A stretch of DNA of 64,000 nt from Agromyces sp. Marseille-P2726 (GCF_902809835.1 NZ_CADDWM010000002.1:1-64000); one strand, 5' to 3'. Positions 21,680 through 31,422 are shown, numbered from the stretch's first letter. Translations and numbers: made by a program. Notes: generated by a model not told the origin, from the sequence alone.

Positions 21680-21721
21680 GGCCTCTCCGGTCGGCCACCG
21701 GACGCGCGCAGCGGGACACCC

Positions 21722-22064
21722 GCTGATCGAGTAGCGCCGCGCGCAGCGCGCCCCCGCTGATCGAGTAGCGCCGCGCGCAGCGCGCCCCCGGTGATCGAGT
21801 AGCGCCGCGCGCAGCGCGACGCGTATCGAGATCCCCCACCAGGTCTCGATACGCGTGCCTGCGGCCCGCTACTCGACCACCGCAGGCGCCAGCGCGACAC
21901 CCGCTGATCGAGTAGCGCCGCGCGCAGCGCGACGCGTATCGAGATCCCCCACCCGGTCTCGATACGCGTGCCTGCGGCCCGCTACTCGACCACCGGAGGG
22001 GCGCCTGCGGCCCGCTACTCGACCACCGCAGGGGCGCCTCCGGCCCGCTACTCGACCATCGGAG
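21722..22064. repeat. Cluster of GATCGAGTAG-type palindromic repeats
   Basis: The 387 bases between the GH3 and lacI stops hold no gene. They contain four forward copies of TGATCGAGTAGCGCCGCGCG (from 21724, 21758, 21792 and 21905) and at least four inverted copies ending CTACTCGACCA. Joining segments GTATCGAGAT and GTCTCGATAC can pair. Long hairpins between the two converging genes would act as a bidirectional terminator. The same family recurs at 48853-49003 and 60271-60307. Confidence 0.85.
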
Positions 22065-22066
22065 TA

Positions 22067-23101
22067 TCAGCCGGCCGGCGGCGCCGTGCTCTCGCGCACG
22101 ACGAGGCTCGTCGCGAGGTCCATCCGGGGCGTGGGGGCACCCGGTTCGACCGGCTCGTCGGCGAGGCGGATCGCGAGCCGGGCCGCCTCCTCCCCCATGC
22201 GCCGAAGCGGCTGGTGCACCGTGGTGAGCTTCGGCGTGAGCCAGGCGGCGAGCGGGATGTCGTCGTACCCGACGACCGAGAGGTCCTCGGGAACCCGGAT
22301 GCCGCGCTCGCGCGCCGCCTCGAGCACGCCGAGTGCCTGCATGTCGCTGCCGGCGAAGATGGCCGTGGGCCGCTCGGCAGCGTCGAGCAGCTCGCGCGCT
22401 CGGTTCCGTCCGCCCGAGACGTGGAAGTCCCCGAAGCGGATCCAGGACTCATCGATGGGGAGCCCCTCGGATCCCATGGCCGATCGGTAGCCGTCGACGC
22501 GGGCGAGCGAGCACATCATGTCGGCGGGTCCGGTGATGGCGGCGATGCGCCGGTGCCCGAGCTCGATGAGGTGCCGGGTGGCGGCGAGCCCGCCCGACCA
22601 GTTCGCCGAGCCGACCGACGGCGCGTCGGGCGAGGGATCCCCCGCGGGATCCACGATGACGAACGGGATGGCGCGGGCGTGCAACCGCTCCCGGTACTCG
22701 GGCACCAGGTCGCTGAACACGAGCACGACGCCGACGGGTCGTCGCCGCATCACGCCGTCGATCCAGTCGGGGTCGGGCGAGTGGCGACTCCCGCTCACCG
22801 TGAGCACGACGGAGAGGCCGTGCTCCTTCGCCACCGCTCCGACGCCGTCGATGAGCTCCATCGACCAGATCGGATCGAGCTCATGGAAGACGAGCTCGAT
22901 GAGCTCGGCGCGCGACTCGGAACGTCCGGCGCCGCGACGCCGGTACCCTCGCTCCGAGAGCACCTCCTCGATCCGGGCACGGGTGGCCGCAGCGACATCC
23001 GACCGGCCGTTCAGGACCTTCGAGATCGTCGACAGCGACACGCCCGCCTCGTCGGCGATCTGGGCGAGCGTGACGCGGTCGGTCGCGGCATCCGATGACA
23101 T
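22067..23101 (-). CDS. LacI-family transcriptional repressor
   Basis: 344 residues. The DNA-binding head is VTLAQIADEAGVSLSTISKVLNG, followed by a hinge helix region and a periplasmic-binding-protein-like sensor domain (AAITGPADMMCSLARVDGYR, AIFAGSDMQALGVLEAARERG, SVVGYDDIPLAAWLTPKLTTV). It is probably induced by a sugar of the locus. It is divergent from xylA and downstream of the GH3 gene. TAGACT ends 8 bases before the ATG and no ribosome site is seen, so it may be leaderless. Confidence 0.9.
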   Translation of the reverse strand: MSSDAATDRVTLAQIADEAGVSLSTISKVLNGRSDVAAATRARIEEVLSERGYRRRGAGRSESRAELIELVFHELDPIWSMELIDGVGAVAKEHGLSVVLTVSGSRHSPDPDWIDGVMRRRPVGVVLVFSDLVPEYRERLHARAIPFVIVDPAGDPSPDAPSVGSANWSGGLAATRHLIELGHRRIAAITGPADMMCSLARVDGYRSAMGSEGLPIDESWIRFGDFHVSGGRNRARELLDAAERPTAIFAGSDMQALGVLEAARERGIRVPEDLSVVGYDDIPLAAWLTPKLTTVHQPLRRMGEEAARLAIRLADEPVEPGAPTPRMDLATSLVVRESTAPPAG

Positions 23102-23102
23102 G

Positions 23103-23123
23103 TTTCGAAGTCTAGTGTCGAAA
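23103..23123. promoter_or_regulatory. lacI promoter and likely autoregulatory operator
   Basis: TTTCGA (23103-23108), 9 bases, TCGAAA (23118-23123) encloses the minus-strand -10 element TAGACT (23109-23114). The half-sites match those in the ABC operon leader at 16064-16090, supporting one repressor for both. Confidence 0.5.
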
Positions 23124-23142
23124 GTTGCGACCCGCGGCGGGC

Positions 23143-23187
23143 TTGCATTGGCTGGCGCCTGCGCTTATGTTGTACCTGCCAACAAAT
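23143..23187 (+). promoter_or_regulatory. xylA promoter with candidate ROK operator
   Basis: TTGCAT (23143-23148), a 17-base spacer and TATGTT (23166-23171) form a good promoter. Overlapping its -10, TGTTG (23168-23172) and CAACA (23180-23184) make an inverted repeat, and CAACAAAT (23180-23187) is the inverse of ATTTGTTG at the ABC promoter. Confidence 0.55.
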
Positions 23188-23217
23188 CATCGCTGACGCT
23201 GAAAGGCGGATCCCTCC

Positions 23218-24408
23218 ATGGCCAGCGCGCCCACCCGTGCAGACAAGTTCTCCTTCGGCCTCTGGACCGTGGGCTACAACGGCACCGATCCGTTCGGCGG
23301 CCCCACGCGGCATCCGCTCGATGTCGTCCACGTCGTCGAGAAGCTCGACGAACTCGGCGCGTACGGCCTGACCTTCCACGACGACGACCTGTTCGCGTTC
23401 GGCTCGAGCGACGCCGAGCGACAGACGCAGATCGACCGCCTCAAGGGCGCACTCGAAGCCACCGGCATCGTCGTGCCCATGGTGACGACCAACCTCTTCA
23501 GCGCGCCGGTCTTCAAGGACGGCGGATTCACGTCGAACGACCGGCAGGTACGCCGGTTCGCGCTGCGCAAGGTGCTTCGCAACCTCGACCTCGCCGCCGA
23601 ACTGGGCGCGAAGACGTTCGTGATGTGGGGCGGACGCGAGGGTGCCGAGTACGACGTCGCGAAGGACATCCGCTCGGCGCTCGAGCGGTACCGCGAGGCG
23701 GTGAACCTGCTCGGCGAGTACGTGACCGACCAGGGCTACGAGATCCGGTTCGCGATCGAGCCGAAGCCGAACGAGCCGCGTGGCGACATCCTGCTGCCGA
23801 CCGTCGGGCACGCGCTCGCGTTCATCGAGTCGCTGGAGCGGCCCGAGCTCGTCGGCCTCAATCCCGAGGTCGGACACGAGCAGATGGCCGGGCTCAACTT
23901 CGCCGCCGGCATCGCGCAGGCGCTCTACCACGGCAAGCTCTTCCACATCGACCTCAACGGACAGCGCGGCATCAAGTACGACCAAGACCTCGTGTTCGGC
24001 CACGGCGACCTGCACAACGCGTTCGCGCTCGTCGACCTGCTCGAGAACGGCGGCCCGAACGGCGGCCCGGCCTACGAGGGTCCGCGCCACTTCGACTACA
24101 AGCCGTCGCGCACCGAGGACGAGACCGGCGTGTGGGACTCGGCCGCCGCGAACATGCGCACCTACCTGCTGCTGAAGGAGCGGGCCGCGGCGTTTCGTGC
24201 CGACCCCGAGGTGCAGGAGGCCCTCGAGGCCGCGCGCGTGCCCGAGCTCGCCGTGCCCACCCTCGAGTGGGGCGAGACGTACCACGACCTGCTCGCCGAC
24301 CGCTCGGCGTTCGAGGACTTCGACGCGTCGGCCTACCTGGGCGGCCGCGGCTTCGGGTTCGTGCGCCTGCAGCAGCTCGCGACCGAGCACCTGCTCGGGG
24401 CGCGCTGA
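23218..24408 (+). CDS. xylA: Xylose isomerase
   Basis: 396 residues, the short class I actinobacterial type. It converts D-xylose to D-xylulose with two divalent metals. Seen are [15 protein letters not shown] (catalytic His), [26 protein letters not shown] (metal Glu and Lys), [14 protein letters not shown], and [23 protein letters not shown] (metal Asp/His). It starts at ATG 23218 after AAAGGCGGA. First gene of the plus-strand xylA-xylB unit. Confidence 0.97.
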   Translation: MASAPTRADKFSFGLWTVGYNGTDPFGGPTRHPLDVVHVVEKLDELGAYGLTFHDDDLFAFGSSDAERQTQIDRLKGALEATGIVVPMVTTNLFSAPVFKDGGFTSNDRQVRRFALRKVLRNLDLAAELGAKTFVMWGGREGAEYDVAKDIRSALERYREAVNLLGEYVTDQGYEIRFAIEPKPNEPRGDILLPTVGHALAFIESLERPELVGLNPEVGHEQMAGLNFAAGIAQALYHGKLFHIDLNGQRGIKYDQDLVFGHGDLHNAFALVDLLENGGPNGGPAYEGPRHFDYKPSRTEDETGVWDSAAANMRTYLLLKERAAAFRADPEVQEALEAARVPELAVPTLEWGETYHDLLADRSAFEDFDASAYLGGRGFGFVRLQQLATEHLLGAR

Positions 24409-24424
24409 CTCCCCTTCCCTGTAT

Positions 24425-24499
24425 CGCCGAGTGTGCCCGAAACGACTGGAATGTGCCCGCTCAGCCGGTGCCATTCGGTCGAATCGGGCACACTCGGCG
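24425..24499. repeat. 16-bp inverted repeat between xylA and xylB
   Basis: CGCCGAGTGTGCCCGA (24425-24440) and TCGGGCACACTCGGCG (24484-24499) are perfect inverted arms around 43 bases, whose ends also pair partly. It fills most of the 135-base spacer and may attenuate or stabilise the transcript. It could also be a small mobile palindromic element. Confidence 0.7.
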
Positions 24500-24543
24500 C
24501 AGGAACTGACAACCGACGGGACTGACAACACGGGAGGTGGGTG

Positions 24544-25962
24544 ATGGCACTGGTCGCCGGCGTCGACTCGTCGACGCAGTCGTGCAAGGTCGTGATCCGG
24601 GATGCCGCGACCGGCGCACTCGTGCGTGCGGGTCGCGCGCCGCATCCCGACGGCACCGAGGTCGACCCGGCCGCCTGGTGGGGCGCGCTGCTCAGCGCGT
24701 TCACGGATGCCGGCGGCCTCGACGGCGTCGAGGCGATCTCGATCGGCGGGCAGCAGCACGGCATGGTGGTGCTCGACGACGAGGGCCGCGTCATCCGGGA
24801 TGCCCTGCTCTGGAATGACACTCGCTCTGCGCAGGCAGCGCGCGACCTGATCGCCGAGGTCGGGGCCGACGAGTACGCCCGCCGCACGGGCGTCGTGCCC
24901 GTCGCTTCCTTCACCGCGACGAAGCTGCGGTGGCTGCGCGACGCCGAGCCCGACGCGGCTGCCCGGGTCGCGGCGGTGGCGCTGCCCCACGACTGGCTGA
25001 CGTGGCGCCTGCGCGGCTACGGCCCTGCGGGCGAGTCGCCGCTGGGTCCCGTGCTCGAGGAGCTCACGACCGACCGCTCCGACGCGAGCGGCACGGCGTA
25101 CTGGGGCGCCGACGGATACGACCGCGAACTCCTCGCCGGGGCGCTGGGGCACGACGCGATCCTCCCGCGCGTGCTCGGCCCCGGCGAGGTGGCCGGCCGC
25201 ACGCCCGACGGCATCCTCGTCGGCCCGGGCGCGGGCGACAATGCGGCGGCCGCGCTCGGGCTCGACGCGGCATCCGGCGACGTCGTCGTCTCGATCGGCA
25301 CGAGCGGCACGGTCTTCGCCGTGACGGATGCCCCCATTGCCGACGCTTCGGGCACGGTCGCAGGGTTCGCGGATGCCACGGGGCGCTTCCTTCCGCTCAT
25401 CGCCACGCTGAACGCGGCCCGGGTGCTCGACGCGACGGCTCGGCTCCTCGGCGTCGACCACGCCGAGCTCGGGCGACTCGCGCTGGACGCCGAGCCCGGG
25501 GCATCCGGGGTCGTGCTCGTGCCGTACTTCGAGGGCGAGCGCACGCCGAACCTGCCCGACGCGACGGCCTCGTTCTCGGGGCTCACCCTCGCGAACACGA
25601 CTCGGCCGAACTTGGCGCGGGCGGCGGTCGAGGGCATGCTCTGCGGACTCGCCGACGGGCTCGATGCCGTGCGCGGTCAGGGCGTCGAGGCGCGGCGGGT
25701 GCTGCTGATCGGCGGCGCGGCCCAGAACTCCGCGGTGCAGCGAGTCGCGGCGCAGGTTTTCGACGTGCCGGTGACGGTGCCCCAACCCGGCGAGTACGTC
25801 GCCGACGGCGCGGCGCGCCAGGCGGCGTGGGTGCGCACCGGCGAGCGTCCCTCGTGGCCGATCGAGATGGTGGCCACGCTCGACGTCGACACCCGCCCTG
25901 AGATCCGTCGACGCTATTCCGAACGGGCGGCCGGGACTGCGGCCACCTCTGCTCCAGACTGA
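24544..25962 (+). CDS. xylB: Xylulokinase
   Basis: 472-residue FGGY kinase phosphorylating D-xylulose. Seen are [20 protein letters not shown] (phosphate loop), [51 protein letters not shown] and [26 protein letters not shown] at 24544 has GGAGGT 5 bases upstream; a GTG at 24541 is less well spaced. Its 3' end overlaps the convergent STAND gene by 49 bases. Confidence 0.95.
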   Translation: MALVAGVDSSTQSCKVVIRDAATGALVRAGRAPHPDGTEVDPAAWWGALLSAFTDAGGLDGVEAISIGGQQHGMVVLDDEGRVIRDALLWNDTRSAQAARDLIAEVGADEYARRTGVVPVASFTATKLRWLRDAEPDAAARVAAVALPHDWLTWRLRGYGPAGESPLGPVLEELTTDRSDASGTAYWGADGYDRELLAGALGHDAILPRVLGPGEVAGRTPDGILVGPGAGDNAAAALGLDAASGDVVVSIGTSGTVFAVTDAPIADASGTVAGFADATGRFLPLIATLNAARVLDATARLLGVDHAELGRLALDAEPGASGVVLVPYFEGERTPNLPDATASFSGLTLANTTRPNLARAAVEGMLCGLADGLDAVRGQGVEARRVLLIGGAAQNSAVQRVAAQVFDVPVTVPQPGEYVADGAARQAAWVRTGERPSWPIEMVATLDVDTRPEIRRRYSERAAGTAATSAPD

Positions 25963-28532
25963 GGCGTATCGACCGGGACGATCCACGCGAGCGCCGCCTC
26001 GACGGCGTCGGCGAGTACTGTCTCGCGACCGACTGCTCGAGCCGCCTCGAACTCCGCCGCTCCCGGCCCATCCAGGACGCGCGCCAGAATCGGCTGGAAG
26101 AACGAAAGGGTCGATACTGCGAGCATGCCCTTGTGTTCCCGGATGGTGTCGGCCGCACCGAGCATCCGCCCGGCGAACGAGAGGTCACCCGACATCATGG
26201 CGACCGCCGAGAATCCCTCGAGTGCGTACGCCGTGCCCCACTCACTCCCGGTAGAGGTCGTGAGAAGTAGCGTGTCCGAGAAGAGTTCTCGAGCGGTGAC
26301 CCTCTCACCTGCGAGCAACTTGGTCCAGCCCAAGTAGTTGAGGGCTCCGGACTCGTTCACTCGGTCCCCGTTGCTTCGCGCGAGCGCCAGGATCATCTCG
26401 AAGTTCTCAACGGCGGCGGAAGTCCTGCCGCGCATGAGCTCCAACTGACCGAGAACCAGCCCGACGGTCACGCGGAGGAACGGATTATCGGCCTGCTCCA
26501 TCATCTGAACGGAGCGTCTGAGCGTGCTCTCTGCCGAGTCGGTGTCGGGCGGTGATTGCATCAGTTGAGCCATGCCAAGGGAGAGAAGGGCTGCGCTCTC
26601 TCCGGATTCGTCACCCAGTCGTCGGAAGCGCTCGACGCAATCCGCGAAGACGGGTATGAAGCCCGGATCGGGCGCGCTCTGAGAGGTGAACTCGATCGCA
26701 TTGACGGAGAACACCACGATTGCGTCGAGGTGCTCGGCAAGCCGAACGTCTGGCTCCAGAAGTCGTTTCAGCCAAGCCGAGACCTCGCCGAACTGGCCGG
26801 AGATCCACCAGAACGGAAGAAGCGCCCAGACGAGTTCCACGATCTCGTTCCACTGGTGCGTGGCGAGGAAATAGGTGACCGCGGTTCGAATCCCGTCACG
26901 TTCATCGACGAGCCGGGACATCCATTCATCCTGGTCGATGTGGGTCAGCGGTCCGGCCGCATCGGCGGCGAGCTTCAGGTAGAAGCGCGCGTGTCGCTCC
27001 TCGCACTCGCTGATCGCGCCGCGAGCGTCGAGTTGCTCGCGTGCGTATTCCCCCACTGTGGCGAGCATCGTGAACCATGCTCGATTGCCGTGATCGGTCT
27101 CGCGAACGAGACTGCTCTCGACGAGTGCCCCCAGCGCCTCGACCGCATCGGTGGCCTCGAGTCCCTCGGCCATCCATTCGACTGCGTCGAGCGCGAATCC
27201 ACCCCGGAAGACACCCATCCGGAAGAACAGCTGGCGATGCTCGGGCCGGAGGAGCCGCGCGCTCCATTCGATGGTTCCTCTGATCGTGCGCTGACGCTCT
27301 GGAACATCACGCGGACCGTCGACCAGCAGCGGCAGGGCATGATCGAGTCGCGCGAGGATCTCGACCGGAGTGAACACGCGAACCCGAGCGGCAGCGAGCT
27401 CGAGTGCCAACGGGATGCCGTCCAACGCGGCGGCGATCGCCGCGATTGCCGAAGCATTCGTCGCGGTTCGTTCGAAGGAGGGTTTGACGGCCCGCGCACG
27501 CTCCAAGAAGAGGCCGGTGGCCGCGAGATCGGGCAGCGGTCCAAGTTCGATGCTCTGCTCGCCGGAGACGTGCAGGAGCACTCGACTCGTCGCGAGCATC
27601 GACATCCTCGAGCCGGCGAGAAGAGTCCGGATCTGCGGCGCGGCCTCGACCACCTGCTCGACATTGTCCAGCACGAGCAGCAGCCGCCGATCGGCCAATG
27701 CCGGGCCGAGCTTCTCGTCGAGCGAGCGATCTCCGGTGTCCCGGATGCCGAGCGACTGAGCAATCGCAGGGATCACGAGGTCCGGGTCGCTCACCGGAGC
27801 GAGATCCACGAAGGCCGTGCCGTCCGGGTACGACGTCTCGACCGAGCGAGCGGCAGCGATTGCCAGGCGACTCTTGCCGATGCCTCCCGGACCGGTGATC
27901 GTCACCAGCCGAGCTCCGTCGACAGCGAGCATCCGGACGACCGTGTCGAACTCGACCTCGCGCCCGAGCATGCGGGTCACCGGTGACGGAAGTCGCACGA
28001 GTTCGGTGGACGCAACATCCGGCGGTGCCTCGACGAGTGGCCCACGTCGCGAGTCGGCAGCGTCGAACCGCTCTGCGACCAGCGTCGCGAGGTCGGCGGT
28101 GACGACGTCGGCCAGCTCCGCGGCATCCGTGAATTGGACATAGGATGCCCCGTCAGCGTCCCGGACGCGAGCGAGCAGCTCCTCGAGCCGCTCCTCCCGA
28201 CGTTCACTCCGCTTGAGGTAGATGAGCTTCGGGATGTCGGGCGCGAGGTTCCATTCGTCCTCCAGCCCGGAGACCTCTTCACCTGGCGCGATCCAGCCGT
28301 ACTGCTCCCAGTAGATGCCGACGAAGATGTCGCTCTGCTCGAGGTATGCACGGTACAGCTCGCGTGGCGGATGAGGACGTGCCCCGAGCTCGAACATCAC
28401 CGGCGCCATCGCCAGTCGCTCGATCGCCGCTCGCACCGCACGTCGCTCCGGCGCCAGCTCCTTCAGCGTCGAGCTGACGAACACGCGTAGTCGTTGGTCG
28501 GGTGTCCTGATTACGCCGGCGACCCGGCTCAT
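25914..28532 (-). CDS. DUF4062 / NB-ARC-like STAND NTPase with helical repeats (copy 1)
   Basis: 872 residues. N-terminal DUF4062 domain ([51 protein letters not shown]). NTPase from about residue 215, with Walker [10 protein letters not shown] and Walker [14 protein letters not shown], then [12 protein letters not shown] and [22 protein letters not shown], typical of AfsR/NB-ARC-like STAND proteins. The C-terminal half is helical, TPR-like. Such proteins act as switches that sense a ligand through the repeats; function here is unknown. ATG at 28532 has AGGAG 9 bases upstream. A full paralogue lies at 35529-38144 and a degraded copy immediately upstream. Confidence 0.85.
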   Translation of the reverse strand: MSRVAGVIRTPDQRLRVFVSSTLKELAPERRAVRAAIERLAMAPVMFELGARPHPPRELYRAYLEQSDIFVGIYWEQYGWIAPGEEVSGLEDEWNLAPDIPKLIYLKRSERREERLEELLARVRDADGASYVQFTDAAELADVVTADLATLVAERFDAADSRRGPLVEAPPDVASTELVRLPSPVTRMLGREVEFDTVVRMLAVDGARLVTITGPGGIGKSRLAIAAARSVETSYPDGTAFVDLAPVSDPDLVIPAIAQSLGIRDTGDRSLDEKLGPALADRRLLLVLDNVEQVVEAAPQIRTLLAGSRMSMLATSRVLLHVSGEQSIELGPLPDLAATGLFLERARAVKPSFERTATNASAIAAIAAALDGIPLALELAAARVRVFTPVEILARLDHALPLLVDGPRDVPERQRTIRGTIEWSARLLRPEHRQLFFRMGVFRGGFALDAVEWMAEGLEATDAVEALGALVESSLVRETDHGNRAWFTMLATVGEYAREQLDARGAISECEERHARFYLKLAADAAGPLTHIDQDEWMSRLVDERDGIRTAVTYFLATHQWNEIVELVWALLPFWWISGQFGEVSAWLKRLLEPDVRLAEHLDAIVVFSVNAIEFTSQSAPDPGFIPVFADCVERFRRLGDESGESAALLSLGMAQLMQSPPDTDSAESTLRRSVQMMEQADNPFLRVTVGLVLGQLELMRGRTSAAVENFEMILALARSNGDRVNESGALNYLGWTKLLAGERVTARELFSDTLLLTTSTGSEWGTAYALEGFSAVAMMSGDLSFAGRMLGAADTIREHKGMLAVSTLSFFQPILARVLDGPGAAEFEAARAVGRETVLADAVEAALAWIVPVDTPQSGAEVAAVPAARSE

Positions 28533-28625
28533 GTGCACAGTCTCCTGCTCCAGGATCGTCCGTGTCCAGACCTGATCGTCGTGGCCGTTGGATCGGGTCC
28601 GAATGCCCAACCGATTCGCACCCGA

Positions 28626-29077
28626 TCACGACAGCGCGAGCGCGACCGTGTCGGCGAGCTTGGCGCTGCGTCCGGCGCGGCGCCCCTGCTCGAAGGCCTC
28701 GGTGCCGCCGCCGGCGAGCGCCTGCTCGAGGATCTGGCCGTGCAGCGAGAACCCTTGCGCTCGCGCACCGTCTCGGCGGCACCGAACAGCCGGCTCGCGC
28801 GGTCGAGGTCGCCGGTCACCGCGACGGCCGACACCGCCTCGAGCCCGTAGGCGAATCCCTCCTCGTGTCCGAAGGTCGAGGAGATGAGCAGCTGCTCGGT
28901 GAAGCATCCCCGGGCACCTTCGGCGTCGCCGCTGAGCAACCGCTCCCAGCCCAGGTGGTTGAGGACGATGGCCTCAACCGCGGCATCCATGAATGCGACA
29001 TAAGTCGCCCCATCGGCATCACGGATGCGAGCCAGCAAGTGCTCGAGCCGCTGCTGCCGATGGTCGCTCCGCTTCAG
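28626..29077 (-). pseudogene. Remnant of a third DUF4062-STAND gene
   Basis: Reading from 29077, LKRSDHRQQRLEHLLARIRDADGATYVAFMDAA matches the end of the DUF4062 domain of copy 1. It then jumps directly to C-terminal repeat sequence (LNHLGWERLLSGDAEGARG, FAYGLEAVSAVAVTGDLDRASRLFGAAETVRERKG). A one-base loss near 28750 shifts the frame; the continuation FSLHGQILEQALAGGGTEAFE is in the next frame, to a stop at 28626. The NTPase core is deleted and there is no start. The deletion joint lies at GGATGCCGCGG. Clearly a decayed paralogue. Confidence 0.85.
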
Positions 29078-29157
29078 TCTCGTCGCGTGCGAGCTTGCGT
29101 GTCCAGATCCGATGGCCCGGGGAAGCGCTCCGCGCCGAGCCCCCGCGCCGAGCCCCG

Positions 29158-29186
29158 GTGACGCGGATGCGGAACACGCGTAGCAT
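29158..29186 (+). promoter_or_regulatory. Putative promoter of the 89-residue gene
   Basis: GTGACG (29158-29163), a 17-base spacer and TAGCAT (29181-29186). The remaining bases between the STAND remnant and the ATG at 29254 hold no gene. Confidence 0.4.
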
Positions 29187-29253
29187 CAGGAGGAGACGAC
29201 GTCGCGTCATACGACGCCCCGCGAATCGCCGCGAGTGAGAGTGAGGGAGAAAG

Positions 29254-29523
29254 ATGTCCGACCAGAACGAACCGGTCGAGCGGCCGAAGTCGACGCCCGA
29301 GACCGAGACCGACCGCCTCGAGGGCAGCTACACCGAACGTGACGGCGAAGCGCCGCACGTCCGCACCGTCGCCGGGCGGTACACGCGCACCGACGGGGCG
29401 CCCGACGACGAGGAAGACGTGGTCGGCGACTACGTCGAGACGCTGGACGGGCCGATCACGCACGACGCGTCCGAGCGGCACGGCAAGTTCATCCGCACCG
29501 ACCGGGACCCGACCAAGCGCTGA
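29254..29523 (+). CDS. Small acidic repeat protein, unknown function
   Basis: 89 residues, hydrophilic, no membrane segment or cysteine. The chain is built of about four loose repeats of the form G-x-(Y/F)-x3-D-G: GSYTERDG, GRYTRTDG, GDYVETLDG, GKFIRTDRD. Separating these are acidic linkers. The ATG follows GGGAGAAAG, a good ribosome site. The family is not one I can name. The repeats suggest a small beta-rich or disordered protein. A hairpin ends its transcript at 29552-29580. Confidence 0.7.
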   Translation: MSDQNEPVERPKSTPETETDRLEGSYTERDGEAPHVRTVAGRYTRTDGAPDDEEDVVGDYVETLDGPITHDASERHGKFIRTDRDPTKR

Positions 29524-29551
29524 CCTCACCGTCACTGCGCCCCTGCGGCGT

Positions 29552-29580
29552 CCTCTGCGCCAGTCCATGTGGCGCAGAGG
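29552..29580. terminator. Bidirectional hairpin terminator
   Basis: CCTCTGCGCCA (29552-29562), a 7-base loop and TGGCGCAGAGG (29570-29580) pair perfectly over 11 bp, between the converging stops of the small repeat protein and glycerate kinase. There is no T-tract, which is common in high-GC genomes. Confidence 0.6.
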
Positions 29581-29605
29581 GTGCTCGCGTGGCGCAGCAG
29601 CGCCG

Positions 29606-30721
29606 TCAGCCAGGCAGGTCGACCGAGCGCGCCAACTGCGCGCCCGCGGCCTCGAGCCACCGACGCGGTTCCGTCATCGCGACGGCGCTGCTGCCGGCGA
29701 GATCGACGAGGGCGACGGATGCCGCGAACCCGCGCGGCTCGGCCGTGACCGCCCCGGCGACCAGCGCCGTGCGCACGCCCGCCTGCCGCGCGAGTGCGGC
29801 CACCTCGGTGGGCGCCTTACCCGCCGCGGACTGACCGTCGAACCGGCCCTCGCCCGTGATCACCAGCGAGGCGCCCCTGATCGCCTCGGGCAGCCCGATG
29901 GCGTCCGCGACGACGGCCGCCCCGCCGCCCATGGTCGCGCCCCACGCGAGCAGGCCGAAGCCCGCACCACCGGCGGCTCCGGCGCCGGGAACGGCGGCGA
30001 GCGGTCGCACCGACGACGGCATCCGGCGCACGAGTCGCGCGAGGTTCTCCTCGAGCACCGTGACGGTCGCGGCATCCGCCCCCTTCTGCGGTCCGAACAC
30101 CGCCGCGGCCCCCGATGGCCCCAGGAGCGGATTCGTGACGTCGCCGAGGATCACCGCGCCCCCCGGCGGCACCGGCCGAAGCGGCGAGAGATCCACCCGG
30201 TGCAGGGCCCGGAGGCCCCGGTTGCCGAGCCCGATCGGCCGACCTGAGGCACCCGCGAACCGTGCGCCGAGCACGGCGAGCGCGCCGACCCCGCCGTCGG
30301 TCGACGCCGAGCCGCCGAGCCCGAGCAGCAGCCGCGAGACGCCGTGATCGAGCGCCGCGGCGATCGCGTCGCCGAATCCCGCGGTGTGCGCGTCGAGCGG
30401 CTGCAGTCGATCGAGCAGCGTGATGCCCGAGGTCGCCGCGAGCTCGACGACGCCGGTGCCGTCGGGCAGCAGCACCCCGTGCGTCTCGACCGTGTCGGGC
30501 TGCGCTCCCACCGGCCCGCGCACGCGCACCGGCATCCGGCGAGCGCCCGGCACCGTCGTGGCGAAGGCGTCGAGCGTGCCCTCGCCGCCGTCGGCCATCG
30601 GTCGCAGCACGAGCTCATCGCGTGGGCGCACGGCGCGCCATCCGGCCGCCAGCGCAGCCGCGGCATCCGCGGCGCTCACCGTGCCCTTGAACGAGTCGGG
30701 AGCGACGACGACGCGCGTCAC
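29606..30721 (-). CDS. glxK: Glycerate kinase (GlxK type)
   Basis: 371 residues. Begins VTRVVVAPDSFKGTVSAADAA. Contains RPMADGGEGTLDAF, TSGITLLD, LLLGLGGSASTDGGVG, LGDVTNPLLGPSGAA, FGPQKGA and VITGEGRFDGQSAAGKAP, all signatures of the glycerate kinase family. It phosphorylates D-glycerate and so can take in carbon from glyoxylate or hydroxypyruvate. The GTG start at 30721 overlaps the ThuA-like gene stop as GTGA. A functional link to the purine island is possible but is inference. Confidence 0.92.
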   Translation of the reverse strand: MTRVVVAPDSFKGTVSAADAAAALAAGWRAVRPRDELVLRPMADGGEGTLDAFATTVPGARRMPVRVRGPVGAQPDTVETHGVLLPDGTGVVELAATSGITLLDRLQPLDAHTAGFGDAIAAALDHGVSRLLLGLGGSASTDGGVGALAVLGARFAGASGRPIGLGNRGLRALHRVDLSPLRPVPPGGAVILGDVTNPLLGPSGAAAVFGPQKGADAATVTVLEENLARLVRRMPSSVRPLAAVPGAGAAGGAGFGLLAWGATMGGGAAVVADAIGLPEAIRGASLVITGEGRFDGQSAAGKAPTEVAALARQAGVRTALVAGAVTAEPRGFAASVALVDLAGSSAVAMTEPRRWLEAAGAQLARSVDLPG

Positions 30722-31422
30722 GACGCGTCGAAGGTCGGCGCAGGCACGCGCGACAGCCACTGCAGCGCGCGCTCGAGCAACTCACGATGCTCGGCTGATT
30801 CGTACGAGCGAATGTCGTGGCCGAGCGCGTCGTACACGAGCCGGGAGTGCCCCAGTTCCCGAGCCCAGACCAGCGGATGCCGCATGCCGCCGTCTTCGTG
30901 CTCGGCGATCGGTTCGATCACGCCGTCGAGCCGCAGTCCGGCGTACCGCTCATCGGTCACGGTGAAGTCGGCGAGGCCCTCGGCGATCGCGTGCGAGCCG
31001 ACGACATGCACCCGGGCGTCGCCCAGTTCGGGATGCCAGGACTCGCCCTCGACCCATCGCGCGCCGAGCGCCGCACCGAACGCCGGCACTTCGCGCAGGG
31101 TCGACGCGGCCGCGTGCACGGCCAGGATGCCGATGCCGCGCTCGAGCGCAGCCTCGAACCCGGCCGTCGCCGCCGCAACGCGCGACTCGTCGACCGGGCC
31201 CGGGTCGGCCGCGCCCTCGGGCATCGGGCCGTCGGGGTCTCCCGCGTTCACCACGACGAGATCGATGTCGTCGAGCGCGGCGAACCCACCGAGCAGGTCA
31301 TCGCTCGCCTCGACACGGTATCCGGCGCCCGCGACGATCCCGGCGAGCGCGGCGCTCGTCTCGTCGAAGCGGTGCCATGGGTCGGCATAGCGGCCCGAGC
31401 CGCTGAGGATGACCGCGCGCAT
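30718..31422 (-). CDS. ThuA-like (trehalose utilisation) domain protein
   Basis: 234 residues with a glutamine-amidotransferase-like fold. Seen are MRAVILSGSGRYADPWHRF at the start, DIDLVVVNAG, GILAVHAAAST, WVEGESWHPEL and PLVWARELGHSRLVYDALGHD, typical of ThuA. Family members act in sugar metabolism, but the reaction is unsettled. The start at 31422 follows GGAGGGGG. It is co-transcribed with glycerate kinase. Confidence 0.82.
   Translation of the reverse strand: MRAVILSGSGRYADPWHRFDETSAALAGIVAGAGYRVEASDDLLGGFAALDDIDLVVVNAGDPDGPMPEGAADPGPVDESRVAAATAGFEAALERGIGILAVHAAASTLREVPAFGAALGARWVEGESWHPELGDARVHVVGSHAIAEGLADFTVTDERYAGLRLDGVIEPIAEHEDGGMRHPLVWARELGHSRLVYDALGHDIRSYESAEHRELLERALQWLSRVPAPTFDAS

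Noticed and set aside
21722-22064. Possible transposon ends or insertion sequence
   Set aside because: Repeats are present, but there is no transposase frame and no target-site duplication that I can define.
23011-25986. Open frame of 991 codons on the minus strand opposite xylA and xylB
   Set aside because: It is antisense to two well-supported genes, has no recognisable domain and is Arg/Glu/Val-rich in the way expected for frame shadows in very high-GC DNA.
29606-30721. Glycerate kinase as part of the purine island
   Set aside because: It lies 18 kb away beside unrelated genes, so I note the metabolic link only as a possibility.
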